A stretch of DNA of 64,000 nt from Paragordius varius (taxonomy: Eukaryota > Nematomorpha), in the NCBI GenBank assembly GCA_964247055.1, contig OZ176053.1, forward strand, positions 12,896,001-12,960,000, written 5' to 3'. Positions 51,173 to 64,000 of this stretch are shown here, piece by piece. The position numbers and the translations under genes are program-made. Below the pieces are notes generated by a model, which searched no databases, was not told where the DNA came from, and saw only the letters and a program-made list of their open reading frames with translations. Position 1 is the first letter of the stretch. The number at the start of each line of letters is the position of its first letter.

Positions 51173-54100
51173 TTTTAATGTAGTCATACTAAGAGAATGT
51201 ATAAAAAATTATTTTCTTTACCGGCGACTAATATCCGATTTTTAAGGACAAAGTTTAACTTGCTTATTGTCGTATGCTAAATATTACATTAATTTTTAAA
51301 GTATCGCTTTAAAAATCAGATATTAAAGAGTTTGTCAAACTATCTCTATATATTGATGTAGTTAACTAAGAGAATGTATAAAAAATAATTTTGTTCACCG
51401 GTGACCAATATCCGATTTTTAAGGACAAAGTTTAACTTGAGTATTGATACGACTAGTTTTATAAATTAATTTTTAAAGTATCGTTGTAAAAATCGGATAT
51501 GAAAGAGTTTTTCTAACTATCTCTATATTTTGATGTAGTCATACTAAGAGAATGTATAAAAAATAATTTGTTCACCGGTGACCAATATCCGATTTATAAG
51601 GACAAAGTTTAACTTGAGTATTGATGCGATTAGTTTTATACATTAATTTTAAAAGTATCGTTGTAAAAATCGGATATGAAAGAGTTTGTCAAACTATCTC
51701 TATATTTTGATGTAGTCCTACTAAGAGAATGTATAAAAACTTTTTTCTTTAACGGCGACTAATATCCGATTTTTAAGAACAAAGTTTAACTTGCTTATTG
51801 TCGTATGCTAAATATTACATTAATTTTTAAAGTATCGCTCTAAAAATCAGATATTAAAGAGTTTGTCAAACTATCTCTATATTTTGATGTAGTCTTACTA
51901 AAAGAATGTATAAAAAATAATTTTGTTCACCGGTGACCAATATCCGATTTTTAAGGACAAAGTTTAACTTGAGTATTGATACGACTAGTTTTATAAATTA
52001 ATTTTTAAAGTATCGTTGTAAAAATCGGATATGAAAGAGTTTTTCTAACTATCTCTATATTATGATGTAGTCCTACTAAGAGAATGTATATAAAATAATT
52101 TTGTTAACCGGTGATCAATATCCGATTTTTAAGGACAAAGTTTAACTTGAGTATTGATGCGACTAGTTTTATACATTAATTTTTAAAGTATTGTTGTAAA
52201 AATCGGATATGAAAGAGTTTGTCAAACTATCTCTATATTAATGTAGTCTTACTAAGAGAATGTATAAAAAATAATTTTTCTCACCGGTGACCAATATCCG
52301 ATTTTTAAGGACAAAGTTTAACTTGAGTATTGATACGACTAGTTTTATAAATTAATTTTTAAAGTATCGTTGTAAAAATCGGATATGAAAGAGTTTTTCT
52401 AACTATCTCTATATTTTGATGTAGTCATACTAAGAGAATGTATAAAAAATAATTTGTTCACCGGTGACCAATATCCGATTTATAAGGACAAAGTTTAACT
52501 TGAGTATTGATGCGATTAGTTTTATACAGTAATTTTAAAAGTATCGTTGTAAAAATCGGATATGAAAGAGTTTGTCAAACTATCTCTATATTTTGATGTA
52601 GTCCTACTAAGAGAATGTATAAAAACTTTTTTCTTTACCGACGACTAATATCCGATTTTTAAGAACAAAGTTTAACTTGCTTATTGTCGTATGCTAAATA
52701 TTACATTTATTTTTAAAGTATCGCTCTAAAAATCAGATATTAAAGATTTTGTCAAACTATCTCTATATTTTGATGTAGTCTTACTAAGAGAATGTATAAA
52801 AAATAATTTTGTTCACCCGTGACCAATATCCGATTTTTAAGGACAAAGTTTAACTTGAGTATTGATACGACTAGTTTTATAAATTAATTTTTAAAGTATC
52901 GTTGTAAAAATCGGATATGAAAGAGTTTTTCTAACTATCTCTATATTTTGATGTAGTCATACTAAGAGAATGTATAAAAAATAATTTGTTCACCGGTGAC
53001 CAATATCCGATTTTTAAGGACAAAGTTTAACTTGAGTATTGATACGACTAGTTTTATAAATTAATTTTTAAAGTATCGTTGTAAAAATCGGATATGAAAG
53101 AGTTTTTCTAACTATCTCTATATTTATGTAGTCATACTAAAAGAATGTATAAAAAATTATTTTCTTTACCGGCGACTAATATCCGATTTTTAAGGACAAA
53201 TTTAACTTACTTATTGTCGTATGCTAAATATTACATTAATTTTTAAAGTATCGCTCTAAAAATCAGATATTAAAGAGTTTGTCAAACTATCTCTATATAT
53301 TGATGTAGTCTTACTAAGAGAATGTATAAAAAAAAATTTTGTTCACCGGTGACCAATATCCGATTTTTAAGGACAAAGTTTAACTTGAGTATTGATACGA
53401 CTAGTTTTGTAAATTAATTTTTAAAGTATCGTTGTAAAAATCGGATATGAAAGAGTTTTTCTAACTATCTCTATATTTTGATGTAGTCATACTAAGAGAA
53501 TGTATAAAAAATAATTTGTTCACCGGTGACCAATATCCGATTTATAAGGACAAAGTTTAACTTGAGTATTGATGCGATTAGTTTTATACATTAATTTTAA
53601 AAGTATCGTTGTAAAAATCGGATATGAAAGAGTTTGTCAAACTATCTCTATATTTTGATGTAGTCCTACTAAGAGAATGTATAAAAAACTTTTTTCTTTA
53701 CCGGCGAGTAATATCTGATTTTTAAGAACAAAGTTTAACTTGCTTATTGTCGTATGCTAAATATTACAATAATTTTTAAAGTATCGCTCTAATAGATATT
53801 AAAGAGTTTGTCAAACTATCTCTATATTTTGATGTAGTCTTACTAAGAGAATGTATAAAAAATAATTTTGTTCACCGGTGACCAATATCCGATTTTTAAG
53901 GACAAAGTTTAACTTGAGTATTGATACGACTAGTTTTATAAATTAATTTTTAAAGTATCGTTGTAAAAATCGGATATGAAAGAGTTTTTCTAACTATCTC
54001 TATATTTTGATGTAGTCATACTAAGAGAATGTATAAAAAATAATTTGTTCACCGGTGACAATATCCGATTTTTAAGGACAAAGTTTAACTTGAGTAATGC

Positions 54101-55600
54101 GACTAGTTTTATACATTAATTTTTAAAGTATCTTTGTAAAAATCGGATATGAAAGAGTTTGTAAACTATTTCTATATTTTGATGTAGTCTTACTAAGAGA
54201 ATGTAAAAAAAATAATTTTGTTAACCGGTGATCAATATCCGATTTTTAAGGACAAAGTTTAACTTGAGTATTGATGCGACTAGTTTTATACATTAATTTT
54301 TAAAGTATTGTTGTAAAAATCGGATATGAAAGAGTTTGTCAAACTATCTCTATATTTTGATGAAGTAGTACTAAAAGAATGTATAAAAATAATTTTGTTC
54401 ACGGTGATCAATATCCGATTTTTAAGGACAAAGTTTAACTTGAGGATTGGTGCGACTAGTTTTATACATTAATTTTTAAAGTATTGTTGTAAAAATCGGA
54501 TATGAAAGAGTTTGTCAAACTATCTCTATATTATGATGTAGTGCTACTAAGAGAATGTATATAAAATCATTTTGTTAACCGGTGATCAATATCCGATTTT
54601 TAAGGACAAAGTTTAACTTGAGTATTGATGCGACTATTTTATACATTAATTTTTAAAGTATTGTTGTAAAAATCGGATATGAAAGAGTTTGTCAAACTAT
54701 CTCTATATTAATGTAGTCTTACTAAGAGAATGTATAAAAAATAATTTTTCTCACCGGTGACCAATATCCGATTTTTAAGGACAAAGTTTAACTTGAGTAT
54801 TGATACGACTAGTTTTATAAATTAATTTTTAAAGTATCGTTGTAAAAATCGGATATGAAAGAGTTTTTCTAACTATCTCTATATTTTAATGTAGTCATAC
54901 TAAGAGAATGTATAAAAAATTATTTTCTTTACCGGCGACTAATATCCGATTTTTAAGGACAAAGTTTAACTTGCTTATTGTCGTATGCTAAATATTACAT
55001 TAATTTTTAAAGTATCGCTTTAAAAATCAGATATTAAAGAGTTTGTCAAACTATCTCTATATATTGATGTAGTTAACTAAGAGAATGTATAAAAAATAAT
55101 TTTGTTCACCGGTGACCAATATCCGATTTTTAAGGACAAAGTTTAACTTGAGTATTGATACGACTAGTTTTATAAATTAATTTTTAAAGTATCGTTGTAA
55201 AAATCGGATATGAAAGAGTTTTTCTAACTATCTCTATATTTTGATGTAGTCATACTAAGAGAATGTATAAAAAATAATTTGTTCACCGGTGACCAATATC
55301 CGATTTATAAGGACAAAGTTTAACTTGAGTATTGATGCGATTAGTTTTATACATTAATTTTAAAAGTATCGTTGTAAAAATCGGATATGAAAGAGTTTGT
55401 CAAACTATCTCTATATTTTGATGTAGTCCTACTAAGAGAATGTATAAAAACTTTTTTCTTTAACGGCGACTAATATCCGATTTTTAAGAACAAAGTTTAA
55501 CTTGCTTATTGTCGTATGCTAAATATTACATTAATTTTTAAAGTATCGCTCTAAAAATCAGATATTAAAGAGTTTGTCAAACTATCTCTATATTTTGATG
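48185..55600 (+). repeat. Two adjacent copies of a 3,711 bp higher-order unit
   Basis: CACCCGTGAC at 49103 and 52814, GTAATGCGAC at 50383 and 54094, and GATGTAGTTAACTAAG at 51355 and 55066 are each 3,711 bp apart. The boundary is a chimeric monomer at 51891-51905: it reads GTCTTACTA like the unit on its left, then AAAGAATG like the GTAGTACTAAAAGAATG subtype near 48181. It is therefore the visible product of an exchange between two different monomer subtypes. Confidence 0.9.
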
Positions 55601-58600
55601 TAGTCTTACTAAGAGAATGTATAAAAAATAATTTTGTTCACCGGTGACCAATATCCGATTTTTAAGGACAAAGTTTAACTTGAGTATTGATACGACTAGT
55701 TTTATAAATTAATTTTTAAAGTATCGTTGTAAAAATCGGATATGAAAGAGTTTGTAAACTATTTCTATATTTTGATGTAGTCTTACTAAGAGAATGTAAA
55801 AAAAATAATTTTGTTAACCGGTGATTAATATCCGATTTTTAAGGACAAAGTTTAACTTGAGTATTGATGCGACTAGTTTTATACATTAATTTTTAAAGTA
55901 TTGTTGTAAAAATCGGATATGAAAGAGTTTGTCAAACTATCTCTATATTTTGATGTAGTAGTACTAAAAGAATGTATAAAAATAATTTTGTTCACGGTGA
56001 TCAATATCCGATTTTTAAGGACAAAGTTTAACTTGAGGATTGGTGCGACTAGTTTTATACATTAATTTTTAAAGTATTGTTGCAAAAATCGGATATGAAA
56101 GAGTTTGTCACACTATCTCTATATATTAATGTAGTCTTACTAAGAGAATGTATAAAAAATAATTTTGTTCACCGGTGACCAATATCCGATTTTTAAGGAC
56201 AAAGTTTAACTTGAGTATTGATACGACTAGTTTTATAAATTAATTTTTAAAGTATCGTTGTAAAAATCGGATATGAAAGAGTTTTTCTAACTATCTCTAT
56301 ATTATGATGTAGTCCTACTAAGAGAATGTATATAAAATAATTTTGTTAACCGGTGATCAATATCCGATTTTTAAGGACAAAGTTTAACTTGAGTATTGAT
56401 GCGACTAGTTTTATACATTAATTTTTAAAGTATTGTTGTAAAAATCGGATATGAAAGAGTTTGTCAAACTATCTCTATATATTAATGTAGTCTTACTAAG
56501 AGAATGTATAAAAAATAATTTTGTTCACCGGTGACCAATATCCGATTTTTAAGGACAAAGTTTAACTTGAGTATTGATACGACTAGTTTTATAAATTAAT
56601 TTTTAAAGTATCGTTGTAAAAATCGGATATGAAAGAGTTTTTCTAACTATCTCTATATTTTGATGTAGTCATACTAAGAGAATGTATAAAAAATAATTTG
56701 TTCACCGGTGACCAATATCCGATTTATAAGGACAAAGTTTAACTTGAGTATTGATGCGATTAGTTTTATACATTAATTTTAAAAGTATCGTTGTAAAAAT
56801 CGGATATGAAAGAGTTTGTCAAACTATCTCTATATTTTGATGTAGTCCTACTAAGAGAATGTATAAAAAACTTTTTTCTTTACCGGCGAGTAATATCTGA
56901 TTTTTAAGAAAAAAGTTTAACTTGCTTATTGTCGTATGCTAAATATTACAATAATTTTTAAAGTATCGCTCTAAAAATCAGATATTAAAGAGTTTGTCAA
57001 ACTATCTCTATATTTTGATGTAGTCTTACTAAGAGAATGTATAAAAAATAATTTTGTTCACCGGTGACCAATATCCGATTTTTAAGGACAAAGTTTAACT
57101 TGAGTATTGATACGACTAGTTTTATACATTAATTTTAAAAGTATGGTTGTAAAAATCGGATATGAAAGAGTTTGTCAAACTATCTCTATATTTTGATGTA
57201 GTCCTACTAAGAGAATGTATAAAAAATTATTTTCTTTACCGGCGACTAATATCCGATTTTTAAGGACAAAGTTTAACTTGCTTATTGTCGTATGCTAAAT
57301 ATTACATTAATTTTTAAAGTATCGCTCTAAAAATCAGATATTAAAGAGTTTGTCAAACTATCTCTATATATTGATGTAGTCTTACTAAGAGAATGTATAA
57401 AAAATAATTTTGTTCACCGGTGACCAATATCCGATTTTTAAGGACAAAGTTTAACTTGAGTATTGATACGACTAGTTTTATAAATTAATTTTTAAAGTAT
57501 CGTTGTAAAAATCGGATATGAAAGAGTTTTTCTAACTATCTCTATATTTATGTAGTCATACTAAGAGAATGTATAAAAAATTATTTTCTTTACCGGCGAC
57601 TAATATCCGATTTTTAAGGACAAATTAACCTTGCTTATTGTCGTATGCTAAATATTACATTAATTTTTAAAGTATCGCTCTAAAAATCAGATATTAAAGA
57701 GTTTGTCAAACTATCTCTATATATTGATGTAGTCTTACTAAGAGAATGTATAAAAAAAAATTTTGTTCACCGGTGACCAATATCCGATTTTTAAGGACAA
57801 AGTTTAACTTGAGTATTGATACGACTAGTTTTGTAAATTAATTTTTAAAGTATCGTTGTAAAAATCGGATATGAAAGAGTTTTTCTAACTATCTCTATAT
57901 TTTGATGTAGTCATACTAAGAGAATGTATAAAAAATAATTTGTTCACCGGTGACCAATATCCGATTTATAAGGACAAAGTTTAACTTGAGTATTGATGCG
58001 ATTAGTTTTATACATTAATTTTAAAAGTATCGTTGTAAAAATCGGATATGAAAGAGTTTGTCAAACTATCTCTATATTTTGATGTAGTCCTACTAAGAGA
58101 ATGTATAAAAAACTTTTTTCTTTACCGGCGAGTAATATCTGATTTTTAAGAACAAAGTTTAACTTGCTTATTGTCGTATGCTAAATATTACAATAATTTT
58201 TAAAGTATCGCTCTAATAGATATTAAAGAGTTTGTCAAACTATCTCTATATTTTGATGTAGTCTTACCAAGAGAATGTATAAAAAATAATTTTGTTCACC
58301 GGTGACCAATATCCGATTTTTAAGGACAAAGTTTAACTTGAGTATTGATACGACTAGTTTTATAAATTAATTTTTAAAGTATCGTTGTAAAAATCGGATA
58401 TGAAAGAGTTTTTCTAACTATCTCTATATTTTGATGTAGTCATACTAAGAGAATGTATAAAAAATAATTTGTTCACCGGTGACAATATCCGATTTTTAAG
58501 GACAAAGTTTAACTTGAGTAATGCGACTAGTTTTATACATTAATTTTTAAAGTATCTTTGTAAAAATCGGATATGAAAGAGTTTGTAAACTATTTCTATA

Positions 58601-61019
58601 TTTTGATGTAGTCTTACTAAGAGAATGTAAAAAAAATAATTTTGTTAACCGGTGATCAATATCCGATTTTTAAGGACAAAGTTTAACTTGAGTATTGATG
58701 CGACTAGTTTTATACATTAATTTTTAAAGTATTGTTGTAAAAATCGGATATGAAAGAGTTTGTCAAACTATCTCTATATTTTGATGAAGTAGTACTAAAA
58801 GAATGTATAAAAATAATTTTGTTCACGGTGATCAATATCCGATTTTTAAGGACAAAGTTTAACTTGAGGATTGGTGCGACTAGTTTTATACATTAATTTT
58901 TAAAGTATTGTTGTAAAAATCGGATATGAAAGAGTTTGTCAAACTATCTCTATATTATGATGTAGTGCTACTAAGAGAATGTATATAAAATCATTTTGTT
59001 AACCGGTGATCAATATCCGATTTTTAAGGACAAAGTTTAACTTGAGTATTGATGCGACTATTTTATACATTAATTTTTAAAGTATTGTTGTAAAAATCGG
59101 ATATGAAAGAGTTTGTCAAACTATCTCTATATTAATGTAGTCTTACTAAGAGAATGTATAAAAAATAATTTTTCTCACCGGTGACCAATATCCGATTTTT
59201 AAGGACAAAGTTTAACTTGAGTATTGATACGACTAGTTTTATAAATTAATTTTTAAAGTATCGTTGTAAAAATCGGATATGAAAGAGTTTTTCTAACTAT
59301 CTCTATATTTTGATGTAGTCATACTAAGAGAATGTATAAAAAATAATTTGTTCACCGGTGACCAATATCCGATTTATAAGGACAAAGTTTAACTTGAGTA
59401 TTGATGCGATTAGTTTTATACAGTAATTTTAAAAGTATCGTTGTAAAAATCGGATATGAAAGAGTTTGTCAAACTATCTCTATATTTTGATGTAGTCCTA
59501 CTAAGAGAATGTATAAAAACTTTTTTCTTTACCGACGACTAATATCCGATTTTTAAGAACAAAGTTTAACTTGCTTATTGTCGTATGCTAAATATTACAT
59601 TTATTTTTAAAGTATCGCTCTAAAAATCAGATATTAAAGATTTTGTCAAACTATCTCTATATTTTGATGTAGTCTTACTAAGAGAATGTATAAAAAATAA
59701 TTTTGTTCACCGGTGACCAATATCCGATTTTTAAGGACAAAGTTTAACTTGAGTATTGATACGACTAGTTTTATAAATTAATTTTTAAAGTATCGTTGTA
59801 AAAATCGGATATGAAAGAGTTTTTCTAACTATCTCTATATTTTGATGTAGTCATACTAAGAGAATGTATAAAAAATAATTTGTTCACCGGTGACAATATC
59901 CGATTTTTAAGGACAAAGTTTAACTTGAATGCGACTAGTTTTATACATTAATTTTTAAAGTATCGTTGTAAAAATCGGATATGAAAGAGTTTGTAAACTA
60001 TTTCTATATTTTGATGTAGTCTTACTAAGAGAATGTAAAAAAAATAATTTTGTTAACCGGTGATCAATATCCGATTTTTAAGGACAAAGTTTAACTTGAG
60101 TATTGATGCGACTAGTTTTATATATTAATTTTTAAAGTATTGTTGTAAAAATCGGATATGAAAGAGTTTGTCAAACTATCTCTATATTTTGATGTAGTAA
60201 TACTAAAAGAATGTATAAAAATAATTTTGTTCACGGTGATCAATATCCGATTTTTAAGGACAAAGTTTAACTCGAGGATTGGTGCGACTAGTTTGATACA
60301 TTAATTATTAAAGTATTGTTGTAAAAATCGGATATGAAAGAGTTTGTCAAACTATCTCTATATTATGATGTAGTCTAATAAGAGAATGTATATAAAATAA
60401 TTTTGTTAACCGGTGATCAATATCCGATTTTTAAGGACAAAGTTTAACTTGAGTATTGATACGACTAGTTTTATAAATTAATTTTTAAAGTATCGTTGTA
60501 AAAATCGGATATGAAAGAATTTTTCTAACTATCTCTATATTTTGATGTAGTCATACTAAGAGAATGTATAAAAAATTATTTTCTTTACCGGCGACTAATA
60601 TCCGATTTTTAAGGACAAAGTTTAACTTACTTATTGTCGTATGCTAAATATTACATTAATTTTTAAAGTATCGCTTTAAAAATCAGATATTAAAGAGTTT
60701 GTCAAACTATCTCTATATATTGATGTAGTCTTACTAAGAGAATGTATAAAAAATAATTTTGTTCACCGGTGACCAATATCCGATTTTTAAGGACAAAGTT
60801 TAACAGTATTGATACGACTAGTTTTATAAATTATTTTTAAAGTATCGTTGTAAAAATCGGATATGAAAGAGTTTTTCTAACTATCTCTATATTTTGATGT
60901 AGTCATACTAAGAGAATGTATAAAAAATAATTTGTTCACCGGTGACCAATATCCGATTTATAAGGACAAAGTTTAACTTGAGTTTTGATGCGATTAGTTT
61001 TATACATTAATTTTATATC

Positions 61020-63690
61020 GTTGTAAAAATCGGATATGAAAGAGTTTGTCAAACTATCTCTATATTTTGATGTAGTAGTACTAAAAGAATGTATAAAAAT
61101 AATTTTGTTGAGGGTGATCTATATGCGATTTTTAAGGACAAAGTTTAACTTGAGGATTGGTGCGACTAGTTTTATACATTAATTTTCAAAGTATTGTTGT
61201 AAAAATCGGATATGAAAGAGTTTGTCAAACTATCTCTATATTAAGATGTAGTCCTACTAAGAGAATGTATATAAAATAATTTTTTTACCGGCGAACGATA
61301 TCCGATTTTTATGGACAAAGTTTAAATTGCTTATTGTCGTATGCTAAATTATACATTAATTTTTAAAGTATCGCTGTAATCAGCTATCTAGGAGTTTGTC
61401 AAATTATCTCTATATTTTAATGTAGTCCTACTAAGAGAATGTATAAAAAATAATTTGTTCACCGGTGACCAATATCCGATTTATAAGGACAAAGTTTAAC
61501 TTGAGTATTGATGCGATTAGTTTTATACATTAATTTTATATCGTTGTAAAAATCGGATATGAAAGAGTTTGTCAAACTATCTCTATTTGATGTAGTCCTA
61601 CTAAGAGAATGTATAAAAACTTTTTTCTTTACCGGCGACTAATATCCGATTTTTAAGAACAAAGTTTAACTTGCTTATTGTCGTATGCTAAATATTACAT
61701 TAATTTTTAAAGTATCGCTCTAAAAATCAGATATTAAAGAGTTTGTCAAACTATCTCTATATTTTGATGTAGTCTTACTAAGAGAATGTATAAAAAATAA
61801 TTTTGTTCACCGGTGACCAATATCCGATTTTTAAGGACAAAGTTTAACTTGAGTATTGATACGACTAGTTTTATAAATTAATTTTTAAAGTATCGTTGTA
61901 AAAATCGGATATGAAAGAGTTTTTCTAACTATCTCTATATTTTGATGTAGTCATACTAAGAGAATGTATAAAAAATAATTTGTTCACCGGTGACAATATC
62001 CGATTTTTAAGGACAAAGTTTAACTTGAGTATTGATGCGACTAGTTTTATATATTAATTTTTAAAGTATTGTTGTAAAAATCGGATATGAAAGAGTTTGT
62101 CAAACTATCTCTATATTTTGATGTAGTAGTACTAAAAGAATGTATAAAAATAATTTTGTTGAGGGTGATCTATATGCGATTTTTAACGACAAAGTTTAAC
62201 TTGAGGATTGGTGCGACTAGTTTTATACATTAATTTTCAAAGTATTGTTGTAAAAATCGGATATGAAAGAGTTTGTCAAACTATCTCTATATTAAGATGT
62301 AGTCCTACTAAGAGAATGTATATAAAATAATTTTTTTACCGGCGAACGATATCCGATTTTTATGGACAAAGTTTAAATTGCTTATTGTCGTATGCTAAAT
62401 TATACATTAATTTTTAAAGTATCGCTGTAATCAGCTATCTAGGAGTTTGTCAAATTATCTCTATATTTTAATGTAGTCCTACTAAGAGAATGTATAAAAA
62501 ATAATTTGTTCACCGGTGACCAATATCCGATTTATAAGGACAAAGTTTAACTTGAGTATTGATGCGATTAGTTTTATACATTAATTTTATATCGTTGTAA
62601 AAATCGGATATGAAAGAGTTTGTCAAACTATCTCTATTTGATGTAGTCCTACTAAGAGAATGTATAAAAACTTTTTTCTTTACCAGCGACTAATATCCGA
62701 TTTTTAAGAACAAAGTTTAACTTGCTTATTGTCGTATGCTAAATATTACATTAATTTTTAAAGTATCGCTCTAAAAATCAGATATTAAAGAGTTTGTCAA
62801 ACTATCTCTATATTTTGATGTAGTCTTACTAAGAGAATGTATAAAAAATAATTTTGTTCACCGGTGACCAATATCCGATTTTTAAGGACAAAGTTTAACT
62901 TGAGTATTGATACGACTAGTTTTATAAATTAATTTTTAAAGTATCGTTGTAAAAATCGGATATGAAAGAGTTTTTCTAACTATCTCTATATTTTGATGTA
63001 GTCATACTAAGAGAATGTATAAAAAATAATTTGTTCACCGGTGACAATATCCCATTTTTAAGGACAAAGTTTAACTTGAGTATTGATGCGACTAGTTTTA
63101 TATATTAATTTTTAAAGTATTGTTGTAAAAATCGGATATGAAAGAGTTTGTCAAACTATCTCTATATTTTGATGTAGTAGTACTAAAAGAATGTATAAAA
63201 ATAATTTTGTTCAGGGTGATCTATATGCGATTTTTAAGGACAAAGTTTAACTTGAGGATTGGTGCGACTAGTTTTATACATTAATTTTCAAAGTATTGTT
63301 GTAAAAATCGGATATGAAAGAGTTTGTCAAACTATCTCTATATTAAGATGTAGTCCTACTAAGAGAATGTATATAAAATAATTTTTTTACCGGCGAACGA
63401 TATCCGATTTTTATGGACAAAGTTTAAATTGCTTATTGTCGTATGCTAAATTATACATTAATTTTTAAAGTATCGCTGTAATCAGCTATCTAGGAGTTTG
63501 TCAAATTATCTCTATATTTTAATGTAGTCCTACTAAGAGAATGTATAAAAAATAATTTGTTCACCGGTGACCAATATCCGATTTATAAGGACAAAGTTTA
63601 ACTTGAGTATTGATGCGATTAGTTTTATACATTAATTTTATATCGTTGTAAAAATCGGATATGAAAGAGTTTGTCAAACTATCTCTATAT
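61020..63690 (+). repeat. Hexamer higher-order repeat, period 1,051 bp, about 2.5 copies
   Basis: The private string AGGGTGATCTATATGCG occurs at 61111, 62162 and 63213, exactly 1,051 bp apart. It travels with other variants found only here or rarely elsewhere (AATTTTCAAAGTATTG, GGCGAACGATATCC, ATCAGCTATCTAGGAG, ATTTTATATCGTTG). Mean monomer length is about 175 bp. After 63690 the array switches to a different subtype order resembling the region near 14150-14300. Confidence 0.9.
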
Positions 63691-64000
63691 TATGATGTAG
63701 TGCTACTAAGAGAATGTATATAAAATCATTTTGTTAACCGGTGATCAATATCCGATTTTTAAGGACAAAGTTTAACTTGATCATGCGACTAGTTTTATAC
63801 ATTAATTTTAAAAGTATGGTTGTAAAAATCGGATATGAAAGAGTTTGTCAAACTATCTCTATATTTTGATGTAGTCCTACTAAGAGAATGTATAAAAAAT
63901 TATTTTCTTTACCGGCGACTAATATCCGATTTTTAAGGACAAAGTTTAACTTGCTTATTGTCGTATGCTAAATATTACATTAATTTTTAAAGTATCGCTC

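Larger units (their letters stand above)
11691..64000 (+). repeat. Satellite DNA: uninterrupted tandem array of about 178 bp monomers
   Basis: A unit marked by AAAGTATCGTTGTAAAAATC recurs head to tail from about 11691 to the right edge. The first eight spacings measured at the G of that marker are 179, 176, 178, 181, 177, 177 and 179 bp. This gives roughly 290-300 monomers in 52.3 kb. One monomer counted by eye has about 28% GC. No reading frame of useful length, no transposon insertion and no orientation switch was seen. Monomers form linked subtypes: a head with CGTTGTAAAAATCGG or TGTTGTAAAAATCGG versus CGCTCTAAAAATCAG, and tails with TTCACCGGTGACC, TTAACCGGTGATC, TTTACCGGCGACT or TTCACGGTGATC. 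The CGCTCTAAAAATCAG head nearly always follows the TTGCTTATTGTCGTATGC tail. The array continues beyond the window. Confidence 0.98.

Noticed and set aside
11691-64000. CRISPR array
   Set aside because: The whole 178 bp unit repeats and there are no unique spacers. The context is eukaryotic satellite DNA.
11691-64000. Hammerhead ribozyme encoded in the satellite
   Set aside because: I looked for the CTGATGA and GAAA core elements in both orientations of the monomer and did not find them in the required order.

Overview
The window looks like AT-rich animal heterochromatin, probably from an invertebrate. It holds no intact host gene. The evidence is a decayed RTE-like LINE of the type common in arthropods and other animals, scattered remnants of DNA-transposon-like and foldback repeats, and above all a tandem satellite that fills about 82% of the window. 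The species cannot be read from the sequence.

Layout. (1) 1-2556: the 3' part of a non-LTR retrotransposon on the + strand (endonuclease, reverse transcriptase, C-terminal tail, then a TAA microsatellite). Two frameshifts break it, and its 5' end lies outside the window. (2) 2557-11690: very AT-rich non-coding DNA made of old repeats. These are a small dispersed family (2759-2895, 10283-10421 inverted, probably 10727-10850), a nested direct/inverted repeat cluster (5643-6385), a foldback or MITE-like element with long imperfect inverted ends (6395-6925), two hAT-like fragments, and a pair of about 650 bp direct repeats (7729-8385 and 11039-11690). The second of that pair abuts the satellite. 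(3) 11691-64000: an uninterrupted head-to-tail satellite of about 178 bp monomers (roughly 290-300 copies by length). It continues past the right edge of the window.

The satellite is the main discovery. Its monomers fall into a few linked subtypes and are layered in several nested higher-order periods that can be measured from diagnostic variants: a 533 bp trimer, a 1,051 bp hexamer, a 1,231-1,232 bp heptamer, a 3,711-3,713 bp unit, a 7,772 bp tandem unit, and a block of about 10.5 kb duplicated 15.9 kb away. Several rearrangement junctions are visible as chimeric monomers, and part of the order of events can be deduced. The left edge (11691-14371) is more heterogeneous than the interior, as expected at the border of an array homogenised by unequal exchange. 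Typical monomers carry a 14 bp inverted pair (TAAAAATCGGATAT and ATATCCGATTTTTA, 86 bp apart), a 10 bp perfect palindrome (TCACCGGTGA) and short hairpins. Such dyad symmetry has been reported for centromeric satellites. A centromeric or pericentromeric role is therefore a reasonable but unproven inference. No gene system (operon, defence island, CRISPR array) is present.
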